From assembly GCA_003135995.1 (NCBI GenBank), contig PNBM01000129.1:3451-10157 (forward strand): a stretch of DNA of 6,707 nucleotides, given 5' to 3'. This DNA is from Ignavibacteriota bacterium (GTDB lineage: Bacteria > Bacteroidota > Ignavibacteria > Tepidaquicellales > Tepidaquicellaceae). A program made the position numbers and the translations under genes. Positions 6,613 to 6,707 of the stretch are shown here, piece by piece. Position 1 is the first letter of the stretch. The number at the start of each line of letters is the position of its first letter. The notes below the pieces were generated by a model. That model made no database searches, had not been told where the DNA came from, and was given only the letters and a program-made list of their open reading frames with translations.

Positions 6613-6707
6613 ATGAGAATTGTTCATTTATCAGATATTCATTTCTCACCATCTAATAAAGATTCTTTAGAGAAATTTTACGGGACGTATTTATTAAATG
6701 ACTTAGT
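6613..6707 (+). CDS. Metallophosphoesterase, N-terminus only (3' end outside window)
   Basis: From ATG 6613 the frame is open to the right edge and encodes 31 complete residues beginning MRIVHLSDIHFSP. This is the canonical first motif of calcineurin-like metallophosphoesterases: a beta-strand (RIVHLS) followed by D8-x-H10, the first metal ligands. The following NKDSLEKFYGTYLLNDL looks like the first helix. Proteins of this superfamily hydrolyse phosphomonoesters, phosphodiesters or nucleic acids with two bound metals; which one applies cannot be told from this fragment. Unlike the phosphoesterase-like gene at 3652, its D-x-H motif is intact. It lies 144 nt after the permease, so it may have its own promoter; no Shine-Dalgarno motif is seen. 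It is too short within this window for an ordinary ORF listing, but the motif is specific. Confidence 0.8.
   Translation, partial: MRIVHLSDIHFSPSNKDSLEKFYGTYLLNDL

Overview
This window is AT-rich, and every gene I can support lies on the + strand. The outer-membrane-type beta-barrel protein and the exported proteins point to a Gram-negative (diderm) bacterium. The starts are mostly not preceded by a Shine-Dalgarno motif, and the intergenic DNA is very AT-rich. Together these fit the Bacteroidota/Chlorobiota (FCB) group, but that placement is inference from style and no marker gene is present.

Left part (1-1966): three cell-envelope proteins of unassigned role. The first is the 3' end of a secreted, probably outer-membrane beta-barrel protein. 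Its reading frame is open to the left edge, and the visible N-terminus looks like the end of a signal peptide. Next is a small protein with two membrane segments and a coiled-coil tail. Third is a secreted protein of about 165 mature residues from a widespread uncharacterised family with the GVGFFD-LHGQ-G-NG-E-HPV motif.

Middle (1967-3651): a single radical SAM protein related to spore photoproduct lyase is flanked by AT-rich spacers. It has the only convincing Shine-Dalgarno-like sequence in the window. The 286-nt spacer after it (3366-3651) holds no gene I can support. It does hold an 11-bp perfect hairpin (3514-3544) and a 20-bp perfect A/T-only palindrome (3573-3592) about 60 nt before the next gene.

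Right part (3652-6707): a tight two-gene unit (6-nt gap), then a 144-nt gap and the start of a third gene. The first gene encodes a metallophosphoesterase-fold protein whose metal-binding and catalytic residues are largely replaced, apparently a pseudoenzyme. The second encodes a 12-helix APC-superfamily amino-acid/polyamine-type permease. The third, cut by the window edge, begins with an intact metallophosphoesterase motif (MRIVHLSDIHF). A degenerate phosphoesterase coupled to a permease, with an apparently active phosphoesterase following, is the most unusual arrangement here. It could be a transporter with a regulatory or sensory partner, but its substrate and function cannot be read from the sequence.
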